The translations under genes and the position numbers were made by a program. Shown here one piece after another: positions 42,107 through 49,978 of a stretch of DNA of 64,000 nt; positions within the stretch are counted from its first letter, which is position 1; each line of letters starts with the position of its first letter. Below the pieces are notes generated by a model. The model searched no databases and was not told the DNA's origin. It saw only the letters and a program-made list of their open reading frames with translations. Origin of the DNA: Aestuariicoccus sp032586235 (lineage in GTDB: Bacteria; Pseudomonadota; Alphaproteobacteria; Rhodobacterales; Rhodobacteraceae); assembly GCF_032586235.1 (NCBI RefSeq), contig NZ_JAWHTD010000001.1, positions 248,001-312,000 on the forward strand. The letters run 5' to 3'.

Positions 42107-42511
42107 TTACCCGGCGGCCTTCTTGGTCTGGGTCATCGAGGCGATCATCTTCTCGCCCCACTTCATCTGGTCTTTCAGCTCTTCGATGGCGACGTTCAGC
42201 TCGTCGCGCTGGCGCATCATGTCGTCCAGCCGCTGCTGCGCGAGTTCGTAGGTCTTGACCATCTGCGTCTGCTGCTGGTCGCCCATGTGATAGAGGTCGA
42301 GCAGCTGGCGGATGTCCTCGAGGCTGAAGCCAAAGCGCTTGCCGCGCAGGATCAGCTTGAGCCGCGCCCGGTCGCGCTTGGAATAGAGCCGCTTCTGGCC
42401 TTCACGTTTCGGAAAGATCAGTTCCTTGGATTCGTAAAAGCGCAGCGTGCGCGGGGTCACCTCGTAGGCGTCGCACATTTCGCGGATCGTCATGATGCGG
42501 TCTTCGGTCAT
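42107..42511 (-). CDS. MerR family regulator of the beta-oxidation cluster
   Basis: 134 residues. MTIREMCDAYEVTPRTLRFYESKELIFPKRE (read in pieces) is the MerR winged helix at about residues 7-37; RLYSKRDRARLKLILRGKRFGF continues it, and a long coiled coil follows (ELAQQRLDDMMRQRDELNVA). No metal-binding Cys are present, so it is not a metal sensor. MerR proteins of this kind head acyl-CoA and branched-chain degradation clusters (LiuR-like). It is transcribed with the downstream dehydrogenase, and its upstream region holds a clear repeated operator. Confidence 0.9.
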   Translation of the reverse strand: MTEDRIMTIREMCDAYEVTPRTLRFYESKELIFPKREGQKRLYSKRDRARLKLILRGKRFGFSLEDIRQLLDLYHMGDQQQTQMVKTYELAQQRLDDMMRQRDELNVAIEELKDQMKWGEKMIASMTQTKKAAG

Positions 42512-42581
42512 AGGTCAGGTCTCACTTCGGCAGAGTCGTGCTCAAGCGATGCGTGTTCCGGCCCCGTGATACAACTTCCAT

Positions 42582-42643
42582 TTACGTTGACGTAAGTCAT
42601 ACGTCGCGTCACTTTTGGGGTGACGTAAGATCATGTCGCGTCA
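42582..42643. promoter_or_regulatory. Candidate MerR operator
   Basis: A perfect palindrome TTACGT-TG-ACGTAA (42582-42595) overlaps two direct repeats, TGACGTAAG-N-TCAT-N-GTCGCGTCA at 42588-42611 and 42621-42643, 33 bp apart (about three helical turns). Each unit also has TGACG/CGTCA inverted ends. It lies 70-130 bp upstream of the MerR start. Positions of -35/-10 boxes are not certain. Confidence 0.68.
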
Positions 42644-42731
42644 AGCGGCGATCGGGCAAAGAATATTTATCTCAAACGCCCCGGCGGCCGCGGCGCCGGT
42701 ATGGAATACCATACCAGGCTGCTGGGAAGGA

Positions 42732-42747
42732 CGCGCCCCGGGGCGCG
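42732..42747 (-). terminator. Terminator-like palindrome after the MORN gene
   Basis: CGCGCCCCGGGGCGCG is a perfect 16-bp palindrome 40 nt beyond the MORN gene stop. A second small palindrome (GGTATGG/CCATACC) lies at 42695-42712. These end leftward transcription before the MerR promoter. Confidence 0.5.
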
Positions 42748-42786
42748 CGAATCGCGATGTTTTGGGGCCGCGCGGATCCTGCGGGT

Positions 42787-44214
42787 TCAGCCGTCGGAAA
42801 GCGCGCCGTTGACCCATTCGCCGCTGGCCTCTTCGCCGGTGGCATAGCGCATGGTGCCCTGACCCTGCCGCTTGCCGTCCTTGAAGGTGCCCTCGTAGAC
42901 GTCGCCGTTGGCGTAGGTCGCGGTGCCCTGGCCGTTGATCTCGCCATTCTCCCATTCGCCGGAATAGCGAAAGCCCTCGGCCATCACGATCTCGCCCTCG
43001 CCGTGGCGTTTGCCGTCGCGGAATTCGCCGGTATAGACCGTGCCGTCGGGATAGGTGGCGGTGCCCTGTCCGTGTCGCTGGCCGTCCAACCATTCGCCTT
43101 CGTACTTGTAGCCGTCGGCATAGGTCATCACGCCGTAGCCGTGATTGCGGGCGTTCTTGAAGCCGCCCTCGTAGGTCAGCCCGTTGGGATAGGTGGCCAC
43201 ACCCTGACCGTCGATCACCCCGTCGACCCAGTCGCCCTCGAAGGTCGAACCGTCGGGATAGGTGATCTTGCCCTTGCCGTTGGCCAGATCGCCGCGGAAC
43301 TGGCCTTCGTAGACCGATCCGTCGGGATAGGTGACGCGGCCCTGGCCCTCGATCTGGCCGGCCACCCAGTTGCCGGTGTAGCGATAGCCGTCGGCCCCGA
43401 TGAAGGTGCCCTGGCCCTGGCGCTGGTCATCCTCGAAGTCGCCTTCGTAGATGTCGCCGTTGACATAGGTCACCTTGCCGGTGCCCTGGCGGCGGCCGGC
43501 GACCAGCTCGCCTTCGTAGACGTCGCCGTTGGGTTGGGTCAGCTTGCCCACGCCGTCGATCTGGCCGTCGCGCCACATGCCTTCGTAGATCAGCCCGTCG
43601 GGCATCGTCAGCTTGCCCTGACCTTCGCGCGCGCCGCCCGCGACGCGGCCCTCGTAGACCGACCCGTCGGGATAGCTGATGCGGCCGTTGCCGTCCTTGA
43701 CGCCGTTCACCCAGTCGCCTTCGTAGACATAGCCGTTGGGGCTGGTCATGGTGCCGCGCCCGTGGTGCAGCGCATTGCGGAACGACCCCTCGTAGCGCAC
43801 CCCGTTGGCGTAGATCGCCACGCCCTGGCCGGTGATCTTGCCGTCCAGCCAGCTGCCCTCGTAGGTGCCGCCGTCGGCAAAGATGATCTTGCCGATGCCC
43901 TCGGGCTTGCCCTTGGCGAACTGGCCCTCATAGACCGACCCGTTGGGAAAGCGCGCCACGCCGTCGCCGCGGATCTCGCCCTCGACCCAGCCGCCGGTGT
44001 ATTCGTAGCCGTTGGGCAGCCGGTAGGTGCCGGTGCCGTGCTGCAGGCCGTTCTGGAAGGTGCCCTCGTAGACGCCGCCGTCGTCGTATTGCTTGGTGAC
44101 GATGTCGCTGTCCTGCGCCAGCGCCGGTGCGCCGAACGCAAGGCCGAGCGCCAGAGAAATGCGGATCGCGGTGCCTGCTGTCATGATGCCCGTTCTGCCC
44201 AGCGGTTGGGCCAT
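42787..44214 (-). CDS. Exported MORN-repeat protein
   Basis: 475 residues. A signal peptide is visible (basic n-region, then ISLALGLAFGAPALAQ, cleavage after AQA-type residues). The rest is about 19 consecutive ~23-residue MORN repeats, each with a Y-E-G-x-(F/W) core and a G-x-G-x-x-x-(Y/F)-x-x-G-x turn; the last repeat is degenerate. MORN repeats form a flat beta sheet that often binds lipid. It is likely a periplasmic or outer-envelope scaffold; function unknown. The start at 44214 has an AGG site; 44184 (ten residues later) is equally possible and still leaves a signal peptide. Confidence 0.9.
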   Translation of the reverse strand: MAQPLGRTGIMTAGTAIRISLALGLAFGAPALAQDSDIVTKQYDDGGVYEGTFQNGLQHGTGTYRLPNGYEYTGGWVEGEIRGDGVARFPNGSVYEGQFAKGKPEGIGKIIFADGGTYEGSWLDGKITGQGVAIYANGVRYEGSFRNALHHGRGTMTSPNGYVYEGDWVNGVKDGNGRISYPDGSVYEGRVAGGAREGQGKLTMPDGLIYEGMWRDGQIDGVGKLTQPNGDVYEGELVAGRRQGTGKVTYVNGDIYEGDFEDDQRQGQGTFIGADGYRYTGNWVAGQIEGQGRVTYPDGSVYEGQFRGDLANGKGKITYPDGSTFEGDWVDGVIDGQGVATYPNGLTYEGGFKNARNHGYGVMTYADGYKYEGEWLDGQRHGQGTATYPDGTVYTGEFRDGKRHGEGEIVMAEGFRYSGEWENGEINGQGTATYANGDVYEGTFKDGKRQGQGTMRYATGEEASGEWVNGALSDG

Positions 44215-44344
44215 AGCTGCCTGGTTGGGCCAAAAGTTAAAGGAGCAGGCGGGCCGGGGCAACGTCTTTTGGCGGCATCCGCTTTCCCTCGGGCGTGGTT
44301 CTGCTATTTGGGCGGTGTCACGCAACGACGAAAGGGCAGAGCGC

Positions 44345-46003
44345 ATGGCAGACAGCTTTCGCGTCACTCTGGCACAGCTGAACCCGACGGTGGGCGACCT
44401 TGCCGGCAACGCCGCCAAGGCCCGCGACGCCTGGGAACAGGGCAAGGCGGCAGGGGCCGACCTTGTTGCGCTGCCCGAGATGTTCATCACCGGCTACAAC
44501 GCCCAGGACCTGGTGAGGAAGCCCGCCTTCCACATCGCCGCCATCGAGGCGGTGCGCGCGCTGGCCGCCGATTGCGCCGACGGGCCGGCGCTGGCCATCG
44601 GCGGGCCCTGGGTCGAGGGTGCGGGGCTTTACAACGCCTATTTCATCTGCAGTGGCGGGCGGATCGTGTCGACCACGCTCAAGCACCATCTGCCCAACGA
44701 GACCGTGTTCGACGAGGTGCGTATCTTCGACGCTGGCCCGCTGGGCGGGCCCTATGCCGTGGGCAACACCCGTATAGGCAGCCCGATCTGCGAGGACGCC
44801 TGGCACGAGGACGTGGCCGAAACCCTGGCCGAGACGGGGGCCGAGTTCCTGATCGTGCCCAACGGCTCGCCCTATTACCGGGGCAAGTTCGAAACCCGGC
44901 TCAACCACATGGTGGCGCGGGTTGTCGAGACCGGTCTGCCGCTGATCTATCTCAACATGGTCGGCGGGCAGGACGATCAGGTCTTTGACGGCGGGTCGTT
45001 CGTGCTGAACCCGCACGGCCAGATCATGGCCCAGCTTCCGGTCTTCGAGGAATGCGTGGCCCATATCGACCTGGAACGCGGCCCCGACGGCTGGCGCGCG
45101 CTGCAGGGCCCGTTCACCGAACATCCCGACCTGATGGAGCAGGATTACCACGTCATGGTGCTGGCCTTGCGCGACTATTGCCGCAAGACCGGGTTCGGCA
45201 AGGTGCTGCTGGGGCTATCGGGGGGCATCGACTCGGCGCTGGTCGCCACGATCGCCGTGGATGCGCTGGGCGCCGACAACGTGCGCTGCGTGATGCTGCC
45301 CTCGGAATACACCTCGCAGCACAGCCTCGACGATGCCGAGGCCTGCGCCAAGGCGCTGGGGGTGCATTACGATTTCGTGCCCATCGCGCAGGGCCGCGCC
45401 GCGATCACCGCCACGCTCGAGCCGCTCTTCAAGGGGCTGGCCCCCGACCTGACCGAGGAAAACATACAGTCCCGCCTGCGCGGCCTCTTGCTGATGGCGA
45501 TGTCCAACAAGTTCGGCGAGATGCTGCTGACCACCGGCAACAAATCCGAGGTCGCGGTGGGTTACGCCACGATCTACGGCGACATGGCGGGCGGCTACAA
45601 TCCGATCAAGGACATGTACAAGACCCGCGTCTTCGACTGCTGCCGCTGGCGCAACGCGCATCATGGCGACTGGATGATGGGCCCGGCGGGCGCCGTGATC
45701 CCCGAGCGGATCATATCCAAGCCGCCCTCGGCCGAGCTGCGCGCGGATCAAAAGGACAGCGACTCGCTGCCCGATTATCCGGTGCTCGACGGCATCCTGC
45801 ATATCCTGATCGACGACGACGGCAGTATCGAGGATTGCGTCGCGGCGGGATATGACCGCGCCGACGCCAAGAAGGTCGAACAGTTGATCTATGTCAGCGA
45901 ATACAAGCGGTTCCAGTCCGCCCCCGGCGCGCGCCTGTCCAAACGCGCCTTCTGGCTCGACCGGCGCTATCCCATCGTCAACCGCTGGCGCGACGGAAGC
46001 TAA
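44345..46003 (+). CDS. nadE: NAD+ synthase, glutamine-hydrolysing
   Basis: 552 residues in two domains. The N-terminal nitrilase-fold glutaminase has the triad Glu45 (ALPEMFITGY), Lys113 (TTLKHHLPNE) and Cys149 (SPICEDAWHE). The C-terminal synthetase has the ATP loop LLGLSGGIDSALVATIAVDA at about residue 288 and TGNKSEVAVGYATIYGDMAG. It amidates nicotinic acid adenine dinucleotide to NAD+ using ammonia from glutamine. The ATG at 44345 begins MADSFRVTLAQLNPTVGDLA, the family start. Its TAA overlaps the converging tautomerase stop. Confidence 0.96.
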   Translation: MADSFRVTLAQLNPTVGDLAGNAAKARDAWEQGKAAGADLVALPEMFITGYNAQDLVRKPAFHIAAIEAVRALAADCADGPALAIGGPWVEGAGLYNAYFICSGGRIVSTTLKHHLPNETVFDEVRIFDAGPLGGPYAVGNTRIGSPICEDAWHEDVAETLAETGAEFLIVPNGSPYYRGKFETRLNHMVARVVETGLPLIYLNMVGGQDDQVFDGGSFVLNPHGQIMAQLPVFEECVAHIDLERGPDGWRALQGPFTEHPDLMEQDYHVMVLALRDYCRKTGFGKVLLGLSGGIDSALVATIAVDALGADNVRCVMLPSEYTSQHSLDDAEACAKALGVHYDFVPIAQGRAAITATLEPLFKGLAPDLTEENIQSRLRGLLLMAMSNKFGEMLLTTGNKSEVAVGYATIYGDMAGGYNPIKDMYKTRVFDCCRWRNAHHGDWMMGPAGAVIPERIISKPPSAELRADQKDSDSLPDYPVLDGILHILIDDDGSIEDCVAAGYDRADAKKVEQLIYVSEYKRFQSAPGARLSKRAFWLDRRYPIVNRWRDGS

Positions 46004-46218
46004 CCGCGCGCCCGCATCGCCAGCGCGTCCTCGGTCGTCAGCGCCGCACCGCCGTAGCCCCAGCTGCCGCTTCGCACCTCGTGGATGCGGACCGAGGTGT
46101 TGGCGCGCAGGGTCTCGCCCGCCACAGCGCCAAAGCCCTCGGTGACCTTGGCGATGATCGCGCGCTTTTCCTCGTCCGAGAACACGCCTTCCAGAACCTG
46201 AATGTCGATGGCGGGCAT
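46000..46218 (-). CDS. 4-Oxalocrotonate tautomerase family protein
   Basis: 72 residues. MPAIDIQVLEGVFSDEEKRA puts Pro at position 2, which becomes the catalytic N-terminal proline after Met removal. ITAKVTEGFGAV-like and VRIHEVRSGSWGYGG segments follow the tautomerase-superfamily layout of about 60-75 residues. Substrate unknown. Its ribosome site GGGAGAACC is visible. The gene converges with nadE, and the two stop codons share bases (CTAA at 46000-46003). Confidence 0.87.
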   Translation of the reverse strand: MPAIDIQVLEGVFSDEEKRAIIAKVTEGFGAVAGETLRANTSVRIHEVRSGSWGYGGAALTTEDALAMRARG

Positions 46219-46375
46219 GGGGTTCTCCCTGTCTGATGCATCTTGCTTAAGCATAGGCGGTGCGGCACGGCACGCAAACCCCGCCGCAACGCACGAAGAT
46301 GTTGCGCGATCCCGCAAAGGTAGAGAGAATGTGCCAGGGGTCTAGCAACAGCAGAACGGTCCCGAGGATAAGGTC

Positions 46376-46849
46376 ATGAGCACCAGTTACCCGCCGGTTG
46401 CCTTTTCTTTCGAACTGCGGCTGATCGAAAGCCGTACCGCCGATGCCGCCTTTCAAGAGGTTTCGGGCCTTCAGGCACATCTCGACAGCGAGGTGCTGGC
46501 AAACGGCGGAGAGCAAGAGCTGCAGCATCGACTGCCCCGCGCGCCCCGGCCGCAGAACGTGACGCTCAAGCGCGGTGTGATCGGCGCGGGCTCAGACCTG
46601 TCGGACTGGATCCGCGCGACGCTCGAGAGTGGCATGAACGCCCCGATCCGGCCGCGCGGTCTGATCCTCTCGCTTCTGGATACCAGGGCGACGCCGGTCA
46701 TGAACTGGGAACTCGGCACCGCCTATCCGGTCCATGTTGAATTCTCCGGCATGCCGACCGTCGGCGAAAAGGACGATGTCGCGGTGGAAACGCTCGAATT
46801 CGCCTATCAGACCATCCGCCGGCCTCTCACTCCCACCAACGGTCGATAG
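46376..46849 (+). CDS. Phage tail-tube (gp19/Pvc1-type) protein, orphan
   Basis: 157 residues. YPPVAFSFELRLIESRTADA, FQEVSGLQAHLDSEVLANGG, PRPQNVTLKRGVIGAGSDLS and TLEFAYQTIRRPL in order match the T4 gp19-like tail-tube family used by phage and by extracellular contractile injection systems. The family forms hexameric rings that stack into a tube. No sheath, baseplate, spike, ATPase or tape-measure gene lies within the window. ATG at 46376 with AGGATAAGG upstream. Its last 23 bases overlap a converging metallopeptidase gene. Confidence 0.88.
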   Translation: MSTSYPPVAFSFELRLIESRTADAAFQEVSGLQAHLDSEVLANGGEQELQHRLPRAPRPQNVTLKRGVIGAGSDLSDWIRATLESGMNAPIRPRGLILSLLDTRATPVMNWELGTAYPVHVEFSGMPTVGEKDDVAVETLEFAYQTIRRPLTPTNGR

Positions 46850-47210
46850 CGGCGATGTCGTCGTCGGACCAGCCGAAGTGGTGGGCGAATTCGTGCACCG
46901 TGACATGGGCGATCAGATCGTCCAGCGCCACGTCGCCCCGGTCGCGCCACTCCGCCAGAATCGGCTCGCGGAAGAGCCAGACAACGTCGGGATAGGGCGA
47001 GGGATCGCTTAGCGCCTTTTCGGTCAACGGCACACCGTCGTAAAGCCCGGTCAGCTCTGCGGGATCGTCGATGCCCATGTCGCGCAGGATGTCGTCGGGG
47101 GGCCAGTCCTCGACCCGCAGCAGCACCGTCCGCGCCGCCTGGCGGAAGGGGGCGGGGAAGGCGGCGACGGCGGCCTCCGCCACCCGAATGAAGCTTGCCG
47201 AATCTGTCAT
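46827..47210 (-). CDS. Metallopeptidase family protein (DUF1025, MPN-like zincin)
   Basis: 127 residues. VTVHEFAHHFGWSDDDIAAI contains the zinc motif HExxHH at about residues 108-113; EDWPPDDILRDMGIDDPAEL and TGLYDGVPLTEKALSDPSPY with VVWLFREPILAEWRDRGDVA are the family's conserved blocks. These small zincins are widespread; natural substrates are unknown. The ATG at 47210 gives the family's usual N-terminus. Its 3' end overlaps the tail-tube gene by 23 bp. Confidence 0.87.
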   Translation of the reverse strand: MTDSASFIRVAEAAVAAFPAPFRQAARTVLLRVEDWPPDDILRDMGIDDPAELTGLYDGVPLTEKALSDPSPYPDVVWLFREPILAEWRDRGDVALDDLIAHVTVHEFAHHFGWSDDDIAAIDRWWE

Positions 47211-47244
47211 GTCGTCACTTTGCGCCAGCCTCGGGCGCAACGGC

Positions 47245-47312
47245 AAGGCGGGCGCGGCCGTCAGGCCGCGCCCGCCCCCGGGCGACGCGCGTCAGCGCGG
47301 CGCAATCCCTCA
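47245..47312 (-). repeat. Stop-codon-associated hairpin repeat, copy 3
   Basis: Same layout as 33158 and 33258: starting from the TGA of the metallo-hydrolase gene at 47312-47310, then GGGATTGCGCCGC, a short hairpin around GCTGACGC, and a GGGCGCGGCC/GGCCGCGCCC hairpin. It acts as that gene's terminator. The hairpin arms differ from the other copies but remain complementary (compensating changes). Confidence 0.82.
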
Positions 47313-48242
47313 GCCCATCAGCAGCTGATAGCTGTGCGGCACATAGTGGAACCCGTCGCCCCGCGCTTGGGCAAAGCCGACGCCGGGGAAAGGCATGTGG
47401 TAGCCGACGAAGGGCACACGGTCCGCGGCCAGCATGCCCAGCATCCTGCGTCGCGTCGCGGCGGCGGCGGCCTTGTCCATGTCAAAGCGCACTTCCCAGT
47501 CGGGCTTGGCCAGCGACCAGACGTAGTGGTTGGCCAGGTCCGCGGCCAGCATCAGCTGCTGCCCGTCGCTTTCCAGCATATAGCCCATGTGGCCCGGCGT
47601 GTGGCCGAAGGCGGCCACACCGGTCACGCCCGAGGTCACCGCGCCGCCATCGCCGATGAAGGTCGTCTTCTCGGCCAGCGGCTTGACGTTGGCGTTGAAG
47701 CCTTCGTTGTCCATCTTGGACCAGGCGTCGAATTCCACCTGGCCGGTGACATAGGCCGCATTGGCAAAGGTCGGTGTGCCGTCGGTCATCAGCCCGCCGA
47801 TGTGGTCTCCGTGCATGTGGGTGATCACCACATGGGTCACCTGATCGGTGGTGTAGCCCGCGGCCTCGACGGCGGCGGCGATGCCCGCACCGTTCAGGCC
47901 GGTGTCAAAGAGGATCAGCTCCGCCCCGGTGTTGACCAGCGTGGGCGTGAAGAAGAAATGCGCCTTGTCGCTGGGGATTAACGCGTCCTGCGACACCTGC
48001 GCAAAGGTGTCGGCATCGACATTCATGCCAAAGATGTTCTGGGGCTCTTCCACGGTCCGCGCGCCCGCCAGCAGTGTCGTCACCTCGAACCCGCCCAGCA
48101 TGAAGCGATTGGTGCGCGGCAGCTTCATGCCCTGCATCTCGGCGCCGTGTCCGGCGGCGCGGGCCAGACCGGCACCGGCAAAGGGCAGGGCTGCGGCTCC
48201 GGCCAGGGCGGCGCGGCGGGTCAGGGAAAGGCTGTCTGTCAT
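47310..48242 (-). CDS. Exported metallo-beta-lactamase-fold hydrolase (Tat-type signal)
   Basis: 310 residues. The N-terminus SLTRRAALAGAAALPFAGAG is a twin-arginine-type signal peptide. The zinc site is VVITHMHGDHIGGLMTDG, with further ligands in FGHTPGHMGY, LAADLANHYVW and VGYHMPFPG. The family includes lactonases, arylsulfatases and oxidases; the substrate here is unknown. Tat export fits a protein folded with metal before transport. The ATG at 48242 follows CGAGGACG. The stop codon is within repeat copy 3. It diverges from the MFS gene with 276 bp between. Confidence 0.9.
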   Translation of the reverse strand: MTDSLSLTRRAALAGAAALPFAGAGLARAAGHGAEMQGMKLPRTNRFMLGGFEVTTLLAGARTVEEPQNIFGMNVDADTFAQVSQDALIPSDKAHFFFTPTLVNTGAELILFDTGLNGAGIAAAVEAAGYTTDQVTHVVITHMHGDHIGGLMTDGTPTFANAAYVTGQVEFDAWSKMDNEGFNANVKPLAEKTTFIGDGGAVTSGVTGVAAFGHTPGHMGYMLESDGQQLMLAADLANHYVWSLAKPDWEVRFDMDKAAAAATRRRMLGMLAADRVPFVGYHMPFPGVGFAQARGDGFHYVPHSYQLLMG

Positions 48243-48518
48243 GTGTTTCGTCCTCGCTTTCATTCGGTTGAGCGAGAGATAGAGCGCGGCGGCCCCGGGC
48301 GAGCGCCGCTCACGGCTTCGTGATCGGTGTGGCGCATGGTTGCGCTACCGCCACCGATTTGCGACCGCCCCGGTCCTGCCAAACCAGCCCCCGCGCCGAC
48401 AGACCCAAAGCGACTGCCGGTGGCAGGCCGCGTGGCGCGCGCCGGGGCTTGAAGATCCCGGCGCGGTGAAAGACCTTGGAGCCATGAGCCACTCCCCGCA
48501 CAAATCGGATCCTCCGGC

Positions 48519-49835
48519 ATGAGCCCGCTTTGGCGGAACCGGACCTACCGGCGGCTCTTTGCCGCGCAGGTGGTCGCGCTGACCGGCACCGGCCTGCTGA
48601 CCGTGGCGCTGGGCCTTTTGGCGTTCGATCTGGCCGGGGACCGGGCGGGCGCGGTGCTGGGCGCGGTCTATACCATCAAGATGATCGCCTATGTGGGCCT
48701 GTCGCCGCTGGCGCAGGCCTGGGTGCAGCGCCTGCCCCGGCGGGCGGTGCTGATCGGGGCCGATCTGATCCGCGCGGGGGTGGCGCTGTGCCTGCCGTTC
48801 GTTTCCGAGGTCTGGCAGATCTATGTGCTGATCTTCGCGCTGCAATCGGCCTCGGCCACCTTCACGCCGGCCTATCAGGCCACCCTGCCGGATGTGCTGC
48901 CGGACGAGGATGACTACACCCAGGCACTGTCGCTGTCGCGGCTGGCCTATGACCTCGAGAACCTGACCAGCCCGGCGCTGGCGGGGCTGCTGCTGTCGGT
49001 GCTGAGCTACTCCAACCTCTTTCTGGGAACCGTGGCGGGGTTCCTGGCCTCGGCCCTGCTGATCCTGTCGGTGGCGCTGCCGCCGGTGCCCGCGCAATCG
49101 CAGGCGCGCCCGTTTTCCGAGCGGGTGACGCGCGGGGTGCGGCTCTACCTTGCGACGCCGCGCCTGCGCGGGCTGCTGTCGCTGACGCTGGCGGCGGCGG
49201 CGGCCGGGGCCTTCGTGCTGGTCAACACCGTGGTGCTGGTGCGGTCGGGCTATGGTCGGGACGAAACCGCGCTGGCCGTGGCCATGGCGGCCTTCGGCGC
49301 CGGGTCGATGACCGCCGCGCTGGCGCTTCCTGCCGTGCTGCGCCGCCTGCGCGACCGGACGGTGATGACCGCCTCGGCCGCCGGGCTGATCGCGGCCATG
49401 GCGGTGACGGCGGTCAGCCTAGGCGGCGCGCTGCCCGGCTGGCCTGTCTTCCTGCTGCTCTGGGCCGGGACCGGCGCGCTCTATTCGGCGATCCAGACAC
49501 CCGGCGGGCGGCTCTTGCGGCGGTCGTCGGGGCCCGAGGACCGGCCCGCGCTCTTCGCCGCGCAATTCGCGCTCAGCCATGCCTGCTGGCTGGTGACCTA
49601 TCCGCTGGCGGGCTGGGCGGGGGCGGCGCTGGGCATGTCTGGGGCGCTGTGGGTCTTGACCGTGCTTGCGTTGGCGGGGCTGGTGTCGGCCCTGCGCTTC
49701 TGGCCCCGGGGCCTGCCGGCGCACCGCCACGCGGACCTGCCGCCGGGCCATCCGCACCTGCGCGAGCATCCGCTGGACGAGGGCGGCCGTCACGACCACG
49801 CGATCCTGCACGACGGTCTGCACCGGGGGCTTTGA
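48519..49835 (+). CDS. MFS transporter with His-rich C-terminal tail
   Basis: 438 residues with about twelve helices, starting WRNRTYRRLFAAQVVALTGT. After the last helix there is a ~40-residue tail with ten His and several Asp/Glu (HRHADLPPGHPHLREHPL, then HDHAILHDGLHRGL). Such tails bind divalent metals, and proteins of this type have been linked to metal efflux (NreB-like). Its transport substrate cannot be read. The 3' end and the gap to pfkB contain a diverged tandem duplication (49788-49978). The 276-bp gap upstream is divergent to the hydrolase and shows no clear signal. Confidence 0.85.
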   Translation: MSPLWRNRTYRRLFAAQVVALTGTGLLTVALGLLAFDLAGDRAGAVLGAVYTIKMIAYVGLSPLAQAWVQRLPRRAVLIGADLIRAGVALCLPFVSEVWQIYVLIFALQSASATFTPAYQATLPDVLPDEDDYTQALSLSRLAYDLENLTSPALAGLLLSVLSYSNLFLGTVAGFLASALLILSVALPPVPAQSQARPFSERVTRGVRLYLATPRLRGLLSLTLAAAAAGAFVLVNTVVLVRSGYGRDETALAVAMAAFGAGSMTAALALPAVLRRLRDRTVMTASAAGLIAAMAVTAVSLGGALPGWPVFLLLWAGTGALYSAIQTPGGRLLRRSSGPEDRPALFAAQFALSHACWLVTYPLAGWAGAALGMSGALWVLTVLALAGLVSALRFWPRGLPAHRHADLPPGHPHLREHPLDEGGRHDHAILHDGLHRGL

Positions 49836-49978
49836 GCGCGCGTCGGTTCAGCCTTTCAACCGCCGGACATTCGCGTCCGTTCGGCATGGAACGCCGTCAC
49901 GACCAAGGGCCTCTGCACGACGAGATGCCTCGGGGGTTTTGAGCGCGTCGGCTCAGCCTTCCAGCCGGGACAATTCGC
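49788..49978. repeat. Diverged tandem duplication spanning the MFS and pfkB 3' ends
   Basis: Segment 49788-49875 (end of the MFS gene plus following bases) matches 49895-49978 at roughly three quarters of positions, with a 107-bp period. Both contain the last MFS codons with their TGA and a GTTCAGCC/GCTCAGCC block that in the second copy is the pfkB stop region. The gap (49836-49952) is therefore a decayed duplicate of the two 3' ends. Confidence 0.78.

Noticed and set aside
46244..46253. TGCTTAAGCA palindrome upstream of the tautomerase as a regulatory site.
   Set aside because: A 10-bp perfect palindrome is expected by chance in a window of this size and nothing else supports it.
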